From: Mytilus galloprovincialis
Lineage: Eukaryota; Mollusca; Bivalvia; Mytilida; Mytilidae
Direction: 5' to 3'
Length of the DNA stretch: 64,000 nt
Assembly: GCF_965363235.1 (NCBI RefSeq)
Contig: NC_134846.1
Span: 61,989,121-62,053,120 of the forward strand
Shown: one piece after another, positions 23,401-33,173 of the stretch
Numbering within the stretch: the stretch's first letter is position 1
Layout of the letters: every line of letters begins with the position of its first letter
Program-made: the position numbers and the translations under genes
The notes under the pieces: generated by a model
The model's input: only the letters and a program-made list of their open reading frames with translations
What the model was told of the DNA's origin: nothing
Databases searched by the model: none

Positions 23401-23706
23401 GGACCAGGTAGTCTGTATATTGATAAAGATTTTAAAGATTTTGACACAGTCCTACAGGTAAACAGGACTGTTCAGTTACAAAAGGATGCAGATTCTAATG
23501 GTAGGAAAACAGGTGGTCAGCTAGACCAATGGGTTGACAATTTAACCAAAGCATTCTGGGAATATCAAAATATATGTATATCTGGTGAAAGTTCTATAGG
23601 TTGTTTAGAGTTAGATATTTGTGAGAAGACTTTGTGGAGTTCAAGGTCAGAAGATCCGAAATCAGAGCTCCATGGAATAGATTCTAAATCTGGTCGTTTA
23701 AGATAG
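5353..23706 (+). CDS. XYLT: Peptide O-xylosyltransferase with WSC domain, 11 coding exons
   Basis: It transfers xylose from UDP-xylose to serine in proteoglycan core proteins, the first step of the heparan and chondroitin sulfate linker, in the early Golgi. Joined coding exons: 5353-5487, 8549-8804, 9931-10059, 11213-11380, 11894-12057, 12838-13040, 13997-14077, 16711-16924, 18096-18272, 22219-22656, 23044-23706. All junctions are GT-AG and in phase, giving 875 residues (vertebrate enzymes have about 865-960). Order: signal anchor (about 15-32), stem, WSC domain with eight cysteines (131-229), core-2/I-branching-type transferase domain (about 240-530) with [35 protein letters not shown] and [13 protein letters not shown], then Xylo_C (about 560-720) and a tail ending in DPKSEL and GRLR. 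Invertebrate members carry WSC; vertebrate ones do not. The first exon is the least certain part: it was chosen because it gives a signal anchor and the required phase 0. Confidence 0.93.
5488..8548 (+). other. Xylosyltransferase intron 1, no recognised content
   Basis: This 3.1 kb AT-rich stretch holds short open frames only, none with recognisable similarity. A weak inverted pair around 7472-7592 may be a small decayed element. I see no second gene here. Confidence 0.5.
8549..8804 (+). CDS. XYLT: Xylosyltransferase coding exon 2 (stem and cysteine region)
   Basis: It encodes residues 46-130. An Asn/Thr-rich stem with an NKT sequon leads into [18 protein letters not shown], equivalent to the conserved ALSRAK-x-x-x-C-x-QEI block of animal xylosyltransferases. 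The acceptor is TTTTTTAG and the donor AAAG|GTAAAG; it ends in phase 1. Confidence 0.9.
9068..9440. mobile_element. 373-bp MITE with long inverted ends and 9-bp target duplication
   Basis: It starts CAATCTAATTAAAAAC and ends with the reverse complement. The inverted arms extend for about 90 bases with few changes. The 9-mer CATTGTATC flanks it directly on both sides (9059-9067 and 9441-9449). A 9-bp duplication is typical of Mutator-like (MULE) insertions. It lies in intron 2 of the xylosyltransferase gene. The two overlapping open frames on opposite strands within it look alike only because the arms are inverted. Confidence 0.85.
9590..9665 (+). repeat. Retroelement 3' tail fragment (TTGTCTCATTGGCA type)
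   Basis: It contains GTTGTCTCATTGGCACTCAT followed by ACCACCTCTTCTTCTT. The same tail ends the longer repeat at 34935-35110, so this is probably a solo 3' end in intron 2. Confidence 0.55.
9931..10059 (+). CDS. XYLT: Xylosyltransferase coding exon 3 (WSC domain, first half)
   Basis: It encodes the start of the WSC domain: GFYYGCFGD, then NCIKYC. The acceptor is TTTTTACAG and the donor GGAG|GTATAA. Phase 1 on both sides lets exons 3 and 4 act as a symmetrical cassette. Confidence 0.92.
10108..11010 (+). mobile_element. Hairpin-headed bivalve element (family E) in intron 3
   Basis: Its head is a hairpin ACCCCTGCCGTAGCGGAAGG with a GTACGTMTGTACGTC stretch. Two or more diverged units starting at CTCTAACTTTAGTTTGCCTC follow, and the tail is near GTGGGGGTATCATCTGTG. 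The middle module around 10545-10755 (ATTGGAGTTATCTTCCTTTG and CAATCTTTACCATTCAGTG) is shared with family B at 46335-46480. Non-coding. Confidence 0.6.
11213..11380 (+). CDS. XYLT: Xylosyltransferase coding exon 4 (WSC domain, second half)
   Basis: It encodes ECWCGD, CNNQC and [11 protein letters not shown], completing the eight WSC cysteines. The ECWCG and CGG-x-x-x-x-SIY signatures are diagnostic of WSC. The WSC module is predicted to face the Golgi lumen and may bind carbohydrate. Confidence 0.93.
11585..11710. repeat. Dispersed repeat fragment in intron 4
   Basis: The block GTAAATGGGGAATGATTCAAAGAGACAA is a diverged form of the block at 4331-4400 and 14200-14275. It is short, non-coding and probably retroelement-derived. 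Confidence 0.45.
11894..12057 (+). CDS. XYLT: Xylosyltransferase coding exon 5 (start of transferase domain)
   Basis: It encodes [20 protein letters not shown] and then [15 protein letters not shown], the first strand and helix of the transferase domain that begins the UDP-sugar pocket. It ends in phase 0 at AGT|GTAAGT. Confidence 0.93.
12838..13040 (+). CDS. XYLT: Xylosyltransferase coding exon 6 (catalytic core)
   Basis: It encodes [16 protein letters not shown] and [19 protein letters not shown], two of the best conserved blocks of the family. The DWTWD acidic cluster corresponds to the DWPWD region of vertebrate enzymes at the sugar-nucleotide site. Confidence 0.94.
13145..13430. repeat. 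Dispersed retroelement-derived repeat in intron 6
   Basis: It includes CCAATGAGACAACTGTCCA, GTACAGCCTTCAACA and ACGACAACCACTGAAC in the same order as the related copy at 2432-2555 and, reversed, 34935-35110. The short open frame across it is a by-product. Confidence 0.55.
13579..13851. mobile_element. TTAA-flanked MITE (GGTGGTACC ends), copy 1
   Basis: The ends are GGTGGTACCCAACAC and its near reverse complement GTGTTAGGTACCACC. TTAA lies at both borders (13575-13578 and 13852-13855). TTAA duplications are the rule for piggyBac-type transposition. 273 bp, non-coding, in intron 6. A shorter sister copy is at 17199-17393. Confidence 0.8.
13997..14077 (+). CDS. XYLT: Xylosyltransferase coding exon 7 (81 nt)
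   Basis: A short exon for [15 protein letters not shown] and FMKSHGRD, matching the conserved SHGRD turn. It is flanked by TTATAG and GTGAGT. It is too short for ordinary ORF detection and was recovered from phase and similarity. Confidence 0.9.
14200..14275. repeat. Dispersed repeat fragment in intron 7
   Basis: It matches the start of the repeat at 4331-4440 (AATTGAGAATGGAAATGGGG, then a GACAACAACACGACCA block and GCAGAAGGTCACCAACAG). It breaks off at 14275, where the family D element follows. Confidence 0.5.
14310..16255 (+). mobile_element. Hairpin-headed element with ~150-160-bp tandem core (family D)
   Basis: A head with the hairpin CCCGTCAAAATTTGACGGG appears at 14877 and, more decayed, at 14312. 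Each is followed by a GTCC-rich microsatellite (14926-14990 in the second). Then come about nine core units starting ACATGTCGCACCGTATCTCA, and a tail with TGCGCTCATGGCGCA at 15917 and 16222. Two heads and two tails suggest a duplicated or composite element. The size and layout resemble the bivalve 'pearl'/Helitron-like elements with a ~160-bp core. It fills most of intron 7. Short open frames over it are periodic by-products. Confidence 0.75.
16711..16924 (+). CDS. XYLT: Xylosyltransferase coding exon 8 (acceptor-site motifs)
   Basis: It encodes [31 protein letters not shown] and [10 protein letters not shown]. The acidic residues of DGGSDW and LLPAE lie where the family has its catalytic and acceptor-binding acids. 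The exon ends in phase 0 at GAG|GTAAGA. Confidence 0.94.
17199..17393. mobile_element. TTAA-flanked MITE (GGTGGTACC ends), internally deleted copy 2
   Basis: Same ends as 13579-13851, with TTAA at 17195-17198 and 17394-17397. It lacks about 80 internal bases, around the first third. Non-coding, in intron 8. The two copies sit 3.6 kb apart in the same orientation. Confidence 0.8.
18096..18272 (+). CDS. XYLT: Xylosyltransferase coding exon 9
   Basis: It encodes [21 protein letters not shown] and [20 protein letters not shown], the cysteine-rich block found in all animal xylosyltransferases. Both ends are in phase 0. Confidence 0.94.
19326..19711. mobile_element. Insertion with a ~150-bp foldback, inside family A unit 1
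   Basis: Compared with intact units (CATGGGGTAAAATTGTTTATC), about 386 bases are inserted after GGGGTAAA. The left part (19328-19475) is a long imperfect inverted repeat around GCGAGGCTGTGCCGAGC, with arms of about 65 bases. The right part runs from a TATATACTGCA word near 19477 to TGCAGTATATA near 19708, another inverted pair. It is likely a MITE in a MITE. The intact neighbouring units serve as the empty site. Confidence 0.7.
19997..22010 (+). repeat. 502-bp tandem array, about four units
   Basis: The unit starts TTTTACAAAAATCTTCTCC. Starts at 19997, 20499 and 21001 are exactly 502 apart; the next, at 21502, is 501 because one G is missing. Near-identity of the middle units implies recent amplification or conversion. 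The last unit is diverged and ends at about 22010. Confidence 0.9.
22219..22656 (+). CDS. XYLT: Xylosyltransferase coding exon 10 (Xylo_C start)
   Basis: It encodes [18 protein letters not shown], the link from the transferase domain to Xylo_C, then a more variable stretch. Its acceptor (TTTTATCTTTCCAG) follows directly after the tail of a mobile element ending at 22204. The open frame continues upstream into that element, but the family match starts only at the acceptor. Confidence 0.92.
23044..23706 (+). CDS. XYLT: Xylosyltransferase coding exon 11 (Xylo_C end and C-terminus)
   Basis: It encodes 220 residues: LFRNFG-like [33 protein letters not shown], then LSFHNGP and the terminal WSS-x-x-x-DPKSEL...GRLR that also ends the vertebrate enzymes. 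The stop is TAG at 23704-23706. Candidate AATAAA signals at 24063 and 24125 lie inside a MITE in the presumed 3' UTR. Confidence 0.94.
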   Translation: MGTEYDLKENIFRNFGQVIGPYSDLTLEHSWSSGSDFTVSVAWIDPTDVVAASYDIEIPGTNHIGSLKPDLKVPLRPGVWKVKLMHKWEVVAETSFLVVPLTTFQHRPVKFQQVLSFHNGPGSLYIDKDFKDFDTVLQVNRTVQLQKDADSNGRKTGGQLDQWVDNLTKAFWEYQNICISGESSIGCLELDICEKTLWSSRSEDPKSELHGIDSKSGRLR

Positions 23707-23765
23707 CATTAATCAAAATTAGTCTTTTAATCTATGCATTATTATAATTAATAGCTGTGGACCAC

Positions 23766-24342
23766 AGGAGTAGGGGCAATAAGGCCCTTATTTGGCCCAA
23801 AAAATACTGCAAATTTAAAAGTTATCATTCATATTTTTAAATTACTGAAAAGTATCTCAGGTAGAAGGTATTCAGAAAAACTAAATAATTTTGAACATTG
23901 AGAAGTTACCATGGCAACAAATCATGCCATAATTTGCATATTTTGTAAAATTTTGTGATTTTCCTTGTTTTTCATCAAAATTTTAAGTAAATTTTCGATT
24001 GGAAAAGTATGTGCGCACCCAAGAAACAGCTTTATATTTGGTGAGATTTTGTCAATAGTAATAATAAAGCTTCATTTAAATTATTTTGTTGTTTCTTGGC
24101 TGCGCACGATGTTTTCACAACAGAAATAAAGATAGAAAACTGCATAAATTCTGAATTTTCATCGTTTTTGTGAAAACAGTTCATATTATGACGTAATTGT
24201 GACGTCATCACATAAGAATCTTAATGTTTTTCATTTATTTTTCTTGACCCTATGCATTTCTAAAGATTATGTGCCAATTTGAAAAAGTTATCAAACATTT
24301 TATTTTCTTGGGCCAAAACCAGGCCTTAATGCCCCTACTCCT
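23766..24342. mobile_element. MITE with AGGAGTAGGGGC ends in the xylosyltransferase 3' region
   Basis: It begins AGGAGTAGGGGCAATAAGGC and ends with the reverse complement (…GGCCTTAATGCCCCTACTCCT). An inner inverted pair (GTGCGCACCCAAGAAACAG against GTTTCTTGGCTGCGCAC) lies near 24011-24110. There is no clear target duplication. It begins 60 nt after the xylosyltransferase stop and may supply its 3' UTR and poly(A) signals. Confidence 0.7.
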
Positions 24343-25095
24343 TTAGCATGAAATACTGAAATTGCCATCACTTTGCATCTGTCGTACAGAGATAGAACTT
24401 AAGACTTTGGCAATGGTAGCCCACAGCTTTAATATACAAGAAAAGCAGAAATTTCAGTAGCCCACACCAAATTTTAGGGACCATTGGCCTGTGGGCCATG
24501 CTAATTTCATACCCTGGTTGTATATATGTTATATGAAAACTGTCAAGTTTAGTCCTCTCTCTTTTGCATAATAGGTTCTTTATCTTAAGGTATAATAAGA
24601 TATTGTAGCATAATGAGCAACATACATGATAAAAAAGTTACAGCCAGAGATTCAGAAATTGCTATGACATCATTTTTATATATGACTAAATGGGAAAATA
24701 CACTGGAGATTTTTGTCCTCTGAAATAACTAAACCTGTTTTAACCTATTTCTTTAGAAGTGGGACAGATTTCGTAATTAAATTCCTTGCTGGCTAGTGGA
24801 GAGCATAATTTAATGCACATTGGGTCATTCTTGTGAAAGAGAACGATACAGACTTCTAAGAGCCTACTGTTATTTAATTTCAATGAATGAGACAATGAAT
24901 CATACATGTGCCAATAATTGTAATTGCTTGACCAAGTTGTAACCTTAATAAGTGATATATGTTGTTAAAACTATTTATTGATGGAGAATTTTATGTTTTA
25001 TTTTTTATTTTAATTAATTTTCTTTCTTAATTTCATTTGTCATTAAAATATGTGAAATAGGTTAATCAAGTCTCTGATATTTTAATTATCTATTT
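24343..25095. other. Intergenic stretch with no recognised features
   Basis: AT-rich with only short open frames. I see no repeat family from elsewhere in the window and no coding signal. Confidence 0.4.
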
Positions 25096-25096
25096 C

Positions 25097-25690
25097 ATAA
25101 TTCAATTCAATTCAATATTTTATTTACGTCTCACCTTGTGCATAAAATTACACAATACATTTATAAAAGATACATTTTGTATACATAAGCCAATCAGTTC
25201 AGATTTATGAGAGACGATAATCAACTAAAACAATATGTATATGTACATAATAAATATTAAACTTGAATGGTAAAATTATACAACAATAGTATTCACTTAT
25301 TATTTACAATATAAAACTTCTCAACATCTTTTAAGAATAAAATTACAGGTTTTGGCACATAGTCTTATAATATCTTGATTCGAAAATAAAAATACCATTT
25401 TCTGACAATCTGTAAAACTATTAAAATGTTCATCAATTTTTAGAGACTCAGTGAAAAGAACTTGTCTAAGATTGTTATAAACAGGACAATGTAAAATAAC
25501 ATGATATTCATCTTTGACAGTATTAAAACAATTAAAACAACATCTCTCTTCCAGCAGCAAATTTTCATACCTCCCAGTTTCCAGTCTAATAGGAGCCACA
25601 TCTAAATTTTGCAAAGGCGCTTCTTTCACTAAAAAGGCATTAACAGTTTCACATGTTTTAGGTACAAACTGAAATTGCATGTATATTTTT
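25097..25690 (-). pseudogene. 5'-truncated LINE 3' end with ATTGA-type tail
   Basis: The - strand frame 25321-25680 (about 119 residues) contains LETGRYENLLLEERCCFNC and DEYHVILHCPVYNNLR, the C-x-x-C...H-x-x-x-x-C cysteine/histidine block found at the end of many non-LTR retrotransposon polymerase frames. On the - strand the sequence then runs into an AATAAA-like stretch and a short ATTGA repeat tail at about 25097-25115, a normal LINE 3' terminus. The catalytic reverse-transcriptase motifs are absent, so it is a dead 5'-truncated copy. Confidence 0.8.
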
Positions 25691-28600
25691 GATTTTTAAA
25701 ATTAGTGAAATTCATCAGTTTTACAGTTTAGCTTAATTTTAATCCATTGTTAAAATATATTTCCTGTAATATTGTAAATATGAGATTTTGAAAACATTGT
25801 AAATGAAAAAGAAACTAGTTACATATCACTTTGAAAGTACTTTCAAGCTTTAAACTAAATGTGTCTTGTATTGCTTAAATCCTACAAAATCATTCATATA
25901 CATCTGTAAATTTTTTTAATTCATAACTTTTATATTAATTACCATAATTTCATAATTAAATCTGTTACAGAAAAACCACAAATAATTTTTAAATTATTGA
26001 AAAACAGAAAAGTTTGTTCATCATGACATATTTAATTAAAAGGTATATTGTCATATCCCATGCAATTGTTTTTCCCACAGGGCAAAGTTATCAAGTTTAT
26101 GAAACCCTGTTAAATTTGAATATAAAGAATTACAATTCACTTTATTATTAAAAAAGTATTTTACTTACAAAATGTACATGTATATATCCATTATATCAAA
26201 ATGTTATTCAAGGCTATATATATATATATTTCTATAAAAGAATATTTTTTTCCCAATATATGCTTTTTTTTCAAATTATACATGTTTGGGGTAAAAATTT
26301 GCATTCAAAAGACATAAAAAGAGGAATTAATTAATAAGACAATCTAACTTTAGCAAACAACCTATTTTTATTGAGTACAATTTGTTTTACAACTGTACAT
26401 TTAGAATAATTGATATATGTATATTCTGGTCTTCACATTATACAACTGTGTTCATTACATTTAGTATTTACTTTTTATGGTGCTATGGTAATATTTGTTT
26501 TCAAACATGTATGCTTATTTTATTTTTTCTTATTACATGCTAGATCTGTTACATTTTGTACATGCTTCAAAAGTTAAGATTATGTTTTCCTGAAATTATA
26601 TATATATATTTATGCATGTATCATCTTAAAGTCAAAGATGTCTTTATTTTTTTTAGATTGTATTACTGTTGTCTGGTTCATTATTATTAAAGCAAATTTT
26701 AATATTGTCTGCAAAGATTATCTTAAAGTGAAACAGAGATGTTAACATAATAATGACAGCCATTTATTAACACACAAGGGGGGAGGGGAAGTCCCGGAAG
26801 AGTTAACAATCCAATTTGTGGAAATTGGTGTGACCTGAATCGTAGCATTTCCAAACGTTTAAACATCATGAACATAGGAGTAATTTGTAGTTCTATGTCA
26901 GCAAACACAGTAAAAGAAAGAGCTACTGTTCTGCAGCTAGCATTAGTTATCAGCTGGTGCAAGCAGTTTAATAGACCATGCTTAAATAACTAAAAACTTG
27001 CCTAGCTTTAACAGTCATTGATTATAATGTAAAACAAGTTACCATTCTCCTTTAAATCTTTCTCTTTTGTCTGAATATACTTTGTGATAAAGATTGTTAT
27101 ACAATTTTGTTGTACAAACAGTTTGTTTACAATATTTGGGAGAAAGTTATGACAAAAAAATCTTGATAGACAATTCCTAATTGGAATTTTATCATATAAG
27201 CATCTCTAAACTAAATCTTAATTCATTACTTCATAATATTGCTTTAATATTTATTGATGAACACATGCATTAATTGTTATTTAATCCACATTTATACTTG
27301 CAAAGTTTGATATTATGAAGATCCTGTAATTGTCATGTCCTTCAATAAATCTGTACTTCCATTCACACCATAAACATTCTGAAACTAAGAATGTGACTGT
27401 CTGACAGGTACACTCACAAATAGTAAGAGGATACATGTTTACTTCTAAATCTTTTAACAATTGTATAAAGATGTTATTTTGAATATCTACCTTGATGTTA
27501 CAAATGATGGCAGGCTCTGGAATCATATTGTTCCATCTTAGTAATAAAGACTCATTGTAAGCACTATATACATGAAATCATTTGTTCTTTAAAAGTCACA
27601 CTTCTTAAAATTGACACTGTTAGTACATATAAGTGTAATTAACATGACTTGTGCCATGAATATTACAGAAAGTAGTCAGTTGTTTTGAACTTGTGATAGA
27701 AACTTGTTTTGTTTAGAGTATTGTACTTTAAATATTTATATGTGTTTTGACTATTAAGCTTTAAATGTGATGGTGTATGTATGTTTTATTTGAAATTTGT
27801 ATTTTAATTCAATGCTTGTACTGCCTTTTCCCAGGTGCAGGATTTTGCACACTGTTTCCTGAGGCTCTTGTATAAAAAAACGTTTGTGGTTTGGCTTGTT
27901 TAGCAAGAAGCACTTAAAAGTTCATTAAGTCAAAGACAATAAGATTTGGTATGGAGTTCTAATAGCATTGGCACCTCTCTTTTCCTTGGAGATTTTTGCC
28001 CGTTCGCTCAATTATGGCCAATGGCTTTGAAACTTCTGTTTACAGTTGAACTTGATTCATTTATTTTTATGGGTATCAATTTTGGGGGTTTAGGTAAAAA
28101 TTGTATTCTTATGGATATTGGATTTAGTTTGCAATCAGTCTTCATAAAATTTGATTCCTTGAACAGTTTAAATTCTTGGTTAACTTATAACCATGAACTC
28201 CCCAAAAGAGGATTTCCCACAGATCCACAGTAGTTTACATGTTTAAGTTTGTGGTAAGGTAAGTTGACAGTTAGTACTAATGGTAACTCAGTGACATTTT
28301 TTAATTCATTCGTATATTAAGTATTAGCATGTATCTCATTTCAATGTCCTTCATATGGCCCTGTCCTTTCAGTCATTGTTTAATGACTTTTAAAGTTTTG
28401 CATAGCTCACAAGTTTAGATAACTGTAATTTTATTTCGACTTTGAATTGTACCCTCTGTAAAGCGGGAGATTTTGACTCCTGCCGGAAAGAATCACATGT
28501 ATGCCCTCAAATGCAGGCAAGACATATCCCTTTGTGTTAATGGTTTTGAAAACATAATCACTGCCTTCATTTAGAAGACAAAAAAATTTTTTTGAACGAT

Positions 28601-28940
28601 AGAGTATTAAATTGTCATTTTAAACATTAAGCATGGTAACTCTTTTCAAATACCAACTGCAAACTTAGGATGAGGGCAATGAATTTCGTGCTATTATTGA
28701 TTTTTACCCTAAAAGAACTGGAACAAGGAAATCACAAGATATTAGTAATTCTAATTTAGATAAATGAATAGCAGATTTAAATAGATAAAAGTCATGTAGA
28801 ATTAGATAAAATATTATTTTTAGTAATTCACCAAATAATGGCTGTGATTATATTATTAGATTTTAAATTAGATTATTAGACATTGTTATTTAACACCAAT
28901 GCAACTTACTATGCTGTATTACTTAATCTTTTGATAACAT
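25691..28940. other. Intergenic stretch with no recognised genes
   Basis: AT-rich, with scattered (TA)n runs near 26215-26230 and 26598. The short frames at 26723-26962, 27281-27526 and 27946-28233 have no recognisable domain, no repeat relationship within the window and no convincing splice context. Confidence 0.4.
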
Positions 28941-28959
28941 ATTAGTTTTTGGAAAGGTC

Positions 28960-30020
28960 TTTTTGTCGAGCCTTCGACTTTAGTCGAAAAAGCGAGACTA
29001 AGCGATCCTACATTCCGTTGTCGTCGTCGTCGTCGGCGGCGTCCACAAATATTCACTCTGTGGTTAAAGTTTTTGAAATTTTAATAACTTTCTTAAACTA
29101 TACTGAATTTCTACCAAACTTGGACAGAAGCTTGTTTATGATCATAAGAAAGTATCCAGAAGTAAATTTTGTAAAAATAAAATTCCATTTTTTCCGTATT
29201 TTTCTAATAAATGGACTTAGTTTTTCTGCGAGGAAACATTACATTCACTCTGTGGTTAAAGTTTTTAAAATTTTAATAACTTTCATAAACTATCCTTGAT
29301 ATGTACCAAACTAGGACAGAAGCTTGTTTATGATCATAAGATAGTATCAAGAAGAAAATGTTGTGAAAATAAATTTCCACTTTTCCGTATTTTACTTATA
29401 AATGGACTTAGTTTTTCTGCGAGGAAACATTACATTCACTCTGTGGTTAAAGTTTTTAAAATTTATTAACTTTCATAAACTATCCTTGATTTGTACCAAA
29501 CTTGGACAGAAGCTTGTTTATGATCATAAGATAGTATCAAGAAGAAAATTTTGTAAAAATAAATTTCCACTTTTCCGTATTTTACTTATATATGGACTTA
29601 GTTTTTTTGCCAGAAACAAAACATTCACTCTGTGGTTTAAGTTTTTAAAATTTTTATAATGTTCTTAAACTATCCTGGATTTCTACCAAACTTAGACAAA
29701 AGCTTATTTCTGATCATAAGATATTATTCAGAAGTAAATTTTGTAAAAAAAAAATTCACTTTTTCCGTATTTTACTTATAAATGGACTTAGTTTTTCTTC
29801 CAGTTAACATTACATACAGTCTGCAGTTAAAGTTTATGAAACATTTATTAGATTCATAAACTATCCTGGATTTTTTCAAACTTGGAAGCTTCTTTCAATC
29901 AAAAGACAGTATCGTGAGGGAAATTTTTATTGATGTTTTTCCTCATTTTTGTTGAGTCTGCGATTAACAGAAAAAGTAGGCGAGACACCGGGTTCCGTGG
30001 AACCCTTACGAATTTTTTAC
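28960..30020 (+). mobile_element. Hairpin-headed element with ~190-bp tandem core (family F)
   Basis: The head around 28966-29000 has a hairpin (TCGACTTTAGTCGA), then (GTC)n at 29020-29040. Five core units beginning ATTCACTCTGTGGTTAAAG start near 29051, 29243, 29433, 29622 and 29812. The tail has hairpin GGGTTCCGTGGAACCC near 29990-30005. An inverted, shorter copy is at 62195-62480. The short frames at 28949 and 29402 are made of the repeat and do not look like genes. Confidence 0.75.
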
Positions 30021-30756
30021 TATTAATGTATACACAAATATTTTGAATTGTTTATATATAAGTTGTTCTTCCATGATGTTGTTAAATTCTACTTATGACA
30101 AACTTGTTTACTACTACAGCAAATGTTTAATGTTTGGGTTCACTTTTAATTTTTTCATGTACAAATGTACCAATTTTTTTTATTGATTTGTTTTACTTTG
30201 TGTAATCCATCAGCGCTAAGACTTAGCAATCAGATAGGTGCTATTTTTTTGTTTGCTTGGATTAAAACTGTGAAAAACTAAGAAGTTGAAAAATCATTTT
30301 TTTTTTTTAAATTGTAAAAATTGGTACTGATCTAGTTCAAATAATTTTAAAATGTTATTAATGTTAAACTTCTCAAGAATAAAACTTTTTACAAATTTCT
30401 TCACATTTCATCCAATGTTCATATTATACAGAGATACTCAGCACTGAGATTCAAATTCCAGTACATTTATATCTTAGGCTACTTCTACTGGAGAAAAAGG
30501 TCCTATGTGAACAGGATTGGACAATGGCTTAAAATCACAGGGTATCAAATAATTATTGGCGTACACAAGAAACATTACCTATTTTGTAATATATTCGCAT
30601 CCAGGAATTACTTCAACACGCTTCAACAATGACTCAACTAAAAGTTGCAACTGAATATCAGAAAGTTTTCACTTATTATTGGCTTACACAAGAAACCTGG
30701 TCTATTTTTTAATATATTTGCATCCAGGAATTACCTCAACACACTTCAACAATTAA

Positions 30757-31038
30757 GGCAGCAACCATTTGATTTTCTGGGGGGGGCTATGGTTTTTTTT
30801 GGAAAAAAAAGTTTGTTTCCAGGTTTTGGTGAAAAAAATAATTTGTTTTGGACCCTGAGTAAAAAAAATTGTTTGTTTCACCCTCAGCTGCCACTATATG
30901 TAATGCTAAAATTGAAAGAAAAAAATTGTCTTCGGTTTGTCGCTAAAAAAATAGATTGTTCTTCGCCGAAGGCGAAAAAAAAAGTTTGCACAGAAAAAAA
31001 AACCATAGCCCCCCCCAGAAAATCAAATGGTTGCTGCC
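30757..31038. mobile_element. TAA-flanked MITE (GGCAGCAACC ends), copy 1
   Basis: The ends are GGCAGCAACCATTTGATTTT and its exact reverse complement, with TAA on both sides (30754-30756, 31039-31041). TAA/TTA duplications suggest PIF/Harbinger-type mobilisation. The inside is G-rich at left, C-rich at right, with A-runs. 282 bp; its sister is at 51713-52000. The overlapping 175-residue frame (30645-31172) is a by-product. Confidence 0.8.
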
Positions 31039-31612
31039 TAATGATTCAACTAAAATCTGCCACTAAACACCAGAAGGTTCCTTCTAATAATGGGCTTCCT
31101 ATTTACATAACAAAACTTTGTAAATATTTTCATCCAGTAATTGTAGATCAACACTTATCAACAATGACTTGACTAAAACTGCCAATGGACACCAACAGAT
31201 TCCCACATTGTTTTTAATCATATAAGAAACTTTGTAAATTTTGTTTTATATCTTCATCAAGTAAAAATTACAAATGTGCATTCTTATCTGTGTTTCTCAT
31301 TAGGGCCATTTCAACTCTTTGCTACATTCGTATATGTGTTAGTTAATCCCCATTGACTGATATGTTCTGCATAGGATATAAGTAACAACTTCATAATTTA
31401 ATGAAGGAGAAATTGTTTGATTTAATAAAAATTATGAAGGCTTTTGATAAATCTGAAAGCAACTTCTTACTGTAGTGGTAACCATTCCTTTTCAATTTTG
31501 GACTTAAAATAAGAGCCATCAGCTCTGTATGCAAATATCACCACTGAAGGAACAGAATGTGTTTTGCAATCAGTTGGTCAGTCCATTTGTTCATCAAATC
31601 ATCAAACTCAAC

Positions 31613-33173
31613 AAACCTGTTCAACAGAATGACATTGGGTCAGTGGCTTAACAATGATGACTTACAACTTGTTCAACAGAATGACATTGGGTCAGTGGCT
31701 TAACAATGATGACTTACAACCTGTTCAACAGAATGACATTGGGTCAGTGGCTTAACAATGATGACTTACAACCTGTTCAACAGAATGACATTGGGTCAGT
31801 GGCTTAACAATGATGACTTACAACCTGTTCAACAGAATGACATTGGGTCAGTGGCTTAACAATGATGACTTACAACTTGTTCAACAGAATGACATTGGGT
31901 CAGTGGCTTAACAATGATGACTTACAACCTGTTCAACAGAATGACATTGGGTCAGTGGCTTAACAATGATGACTTACAACCTGTTCAACAGAATGACATT
32001 GGGTCAGTGGCTTTACAACGATGACTTACAACCTGTTCAACAGAATGACATTGGGTCAGTGGCTTAACAATGATGACTTACAACTTGTTCAACAGAATGA
32101 CATTGGGTCAGTGGCTTAACAATGATGACTTACAACCTGTTCAACAGAATGACATTGGGTCAGTGGCTTAACAATGATGACTTACAACTTGTTCAACAGA
32201 ATGACATTGGGTCAGTGGCTTAACAATGATGACTTACAACCTGTTCAACAGAATGACATTGGGTCAGTGGCTTAACAATGATGACTTACAACCTGTTCAA
32301 CAGAATGACATTGGGTCAGTGGCTTAACAATGATGACTTACAACCTGTTCAACAGAATGACATTGGGTCAGTGGCTTAACAATGATGACTTACAACCTGT
32401 TCAACAGAATGACATTGGGTCAGTGGCTTAACAATGATGACTTACAACCTGTTCAACAGAATGACATTGGGTCAGTGGCTTAACAATGATGACTTACAAC
32501 CTGTTCAACAGAATGACATTGGGTCAGTGGCTTAACAATGATGACTTACAACCTGTTCAACAGAATGACATTGGGTCAGTGGCTTAACAATGATGACTTA
32601 CAACCTGTTCAACAGAATGACATTGGGTCAGTGGCTTTACAACGATGACTTACAACCTGTTCAACAGAATGACATTGGGTCAGTGGCTTAACAACGATGA
32701 CTTACAACCTGTTCAACAGAATGACATTGGGTCAGTGGCTTAACAACGATGACTTACAACCTGTTCAACAGAATGACATTGGGTCAGTGGCTTAACAACG
32801 ATGACTTACAACCTGTTCAACAGAATGACATTGGGTCAGTGGCTTAACAATGATGACTTACAACCTGTTCAACAGAATGACATTGGGTCAGTGGCTTAAC
32901 AACGATGACTTACAACTTGTTCAACAGAATGACATTGGGTCAGTGGCTTAACAATGATGACTTACAACCTGTTCAACAGAATGACATTGGGTCAGTGGCT
33001 TAACAATGATGACTTACATGTGGCTTAACAATGATGACTTACAACCTGTTCAACAGAATGACATTGGGTCAGTGGCTTAACAACGATGACTTAAAACTTG
33101 TGAGCTCTTTTCTTACTCCTATTTCTACCTGCCTATACTTTTAGTTTTTCAATATATTGAAGTTTTAAAAAAA
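31613..33173 (+). repeat. 52-bp minisatellite, main block (~28 units)
   Basis: The unit contains CTGTTCAACAG (a palindrome), GAATGACATTGGGTCAGTGG and CTTAACAATGATGACTTACA. The spacing is exactly 52 bases, so it is not coding. Variants are few: C/T in C(C/T)TGTTC, AATGATG/AACGATG, and CTTAAC/CTTTAC. AACGATG variants cluster at 32640-32910. A partial unit interrupts at about 33018. The block ends with a unique flank (33081-33173). Confidence 0.95.

Noticed and set aside
28949-29659. Frames with repeated FTLWLKFLKF-like segments
   Set aside because: They repeat with the ~190-bp core of family F and contain no recognised domain.
30645-31172. 175-residue frame as a gene
   Set aside because: Its middle is the GGCAGCAACC-ended MITE and the mirrored composition comes from the foldback.
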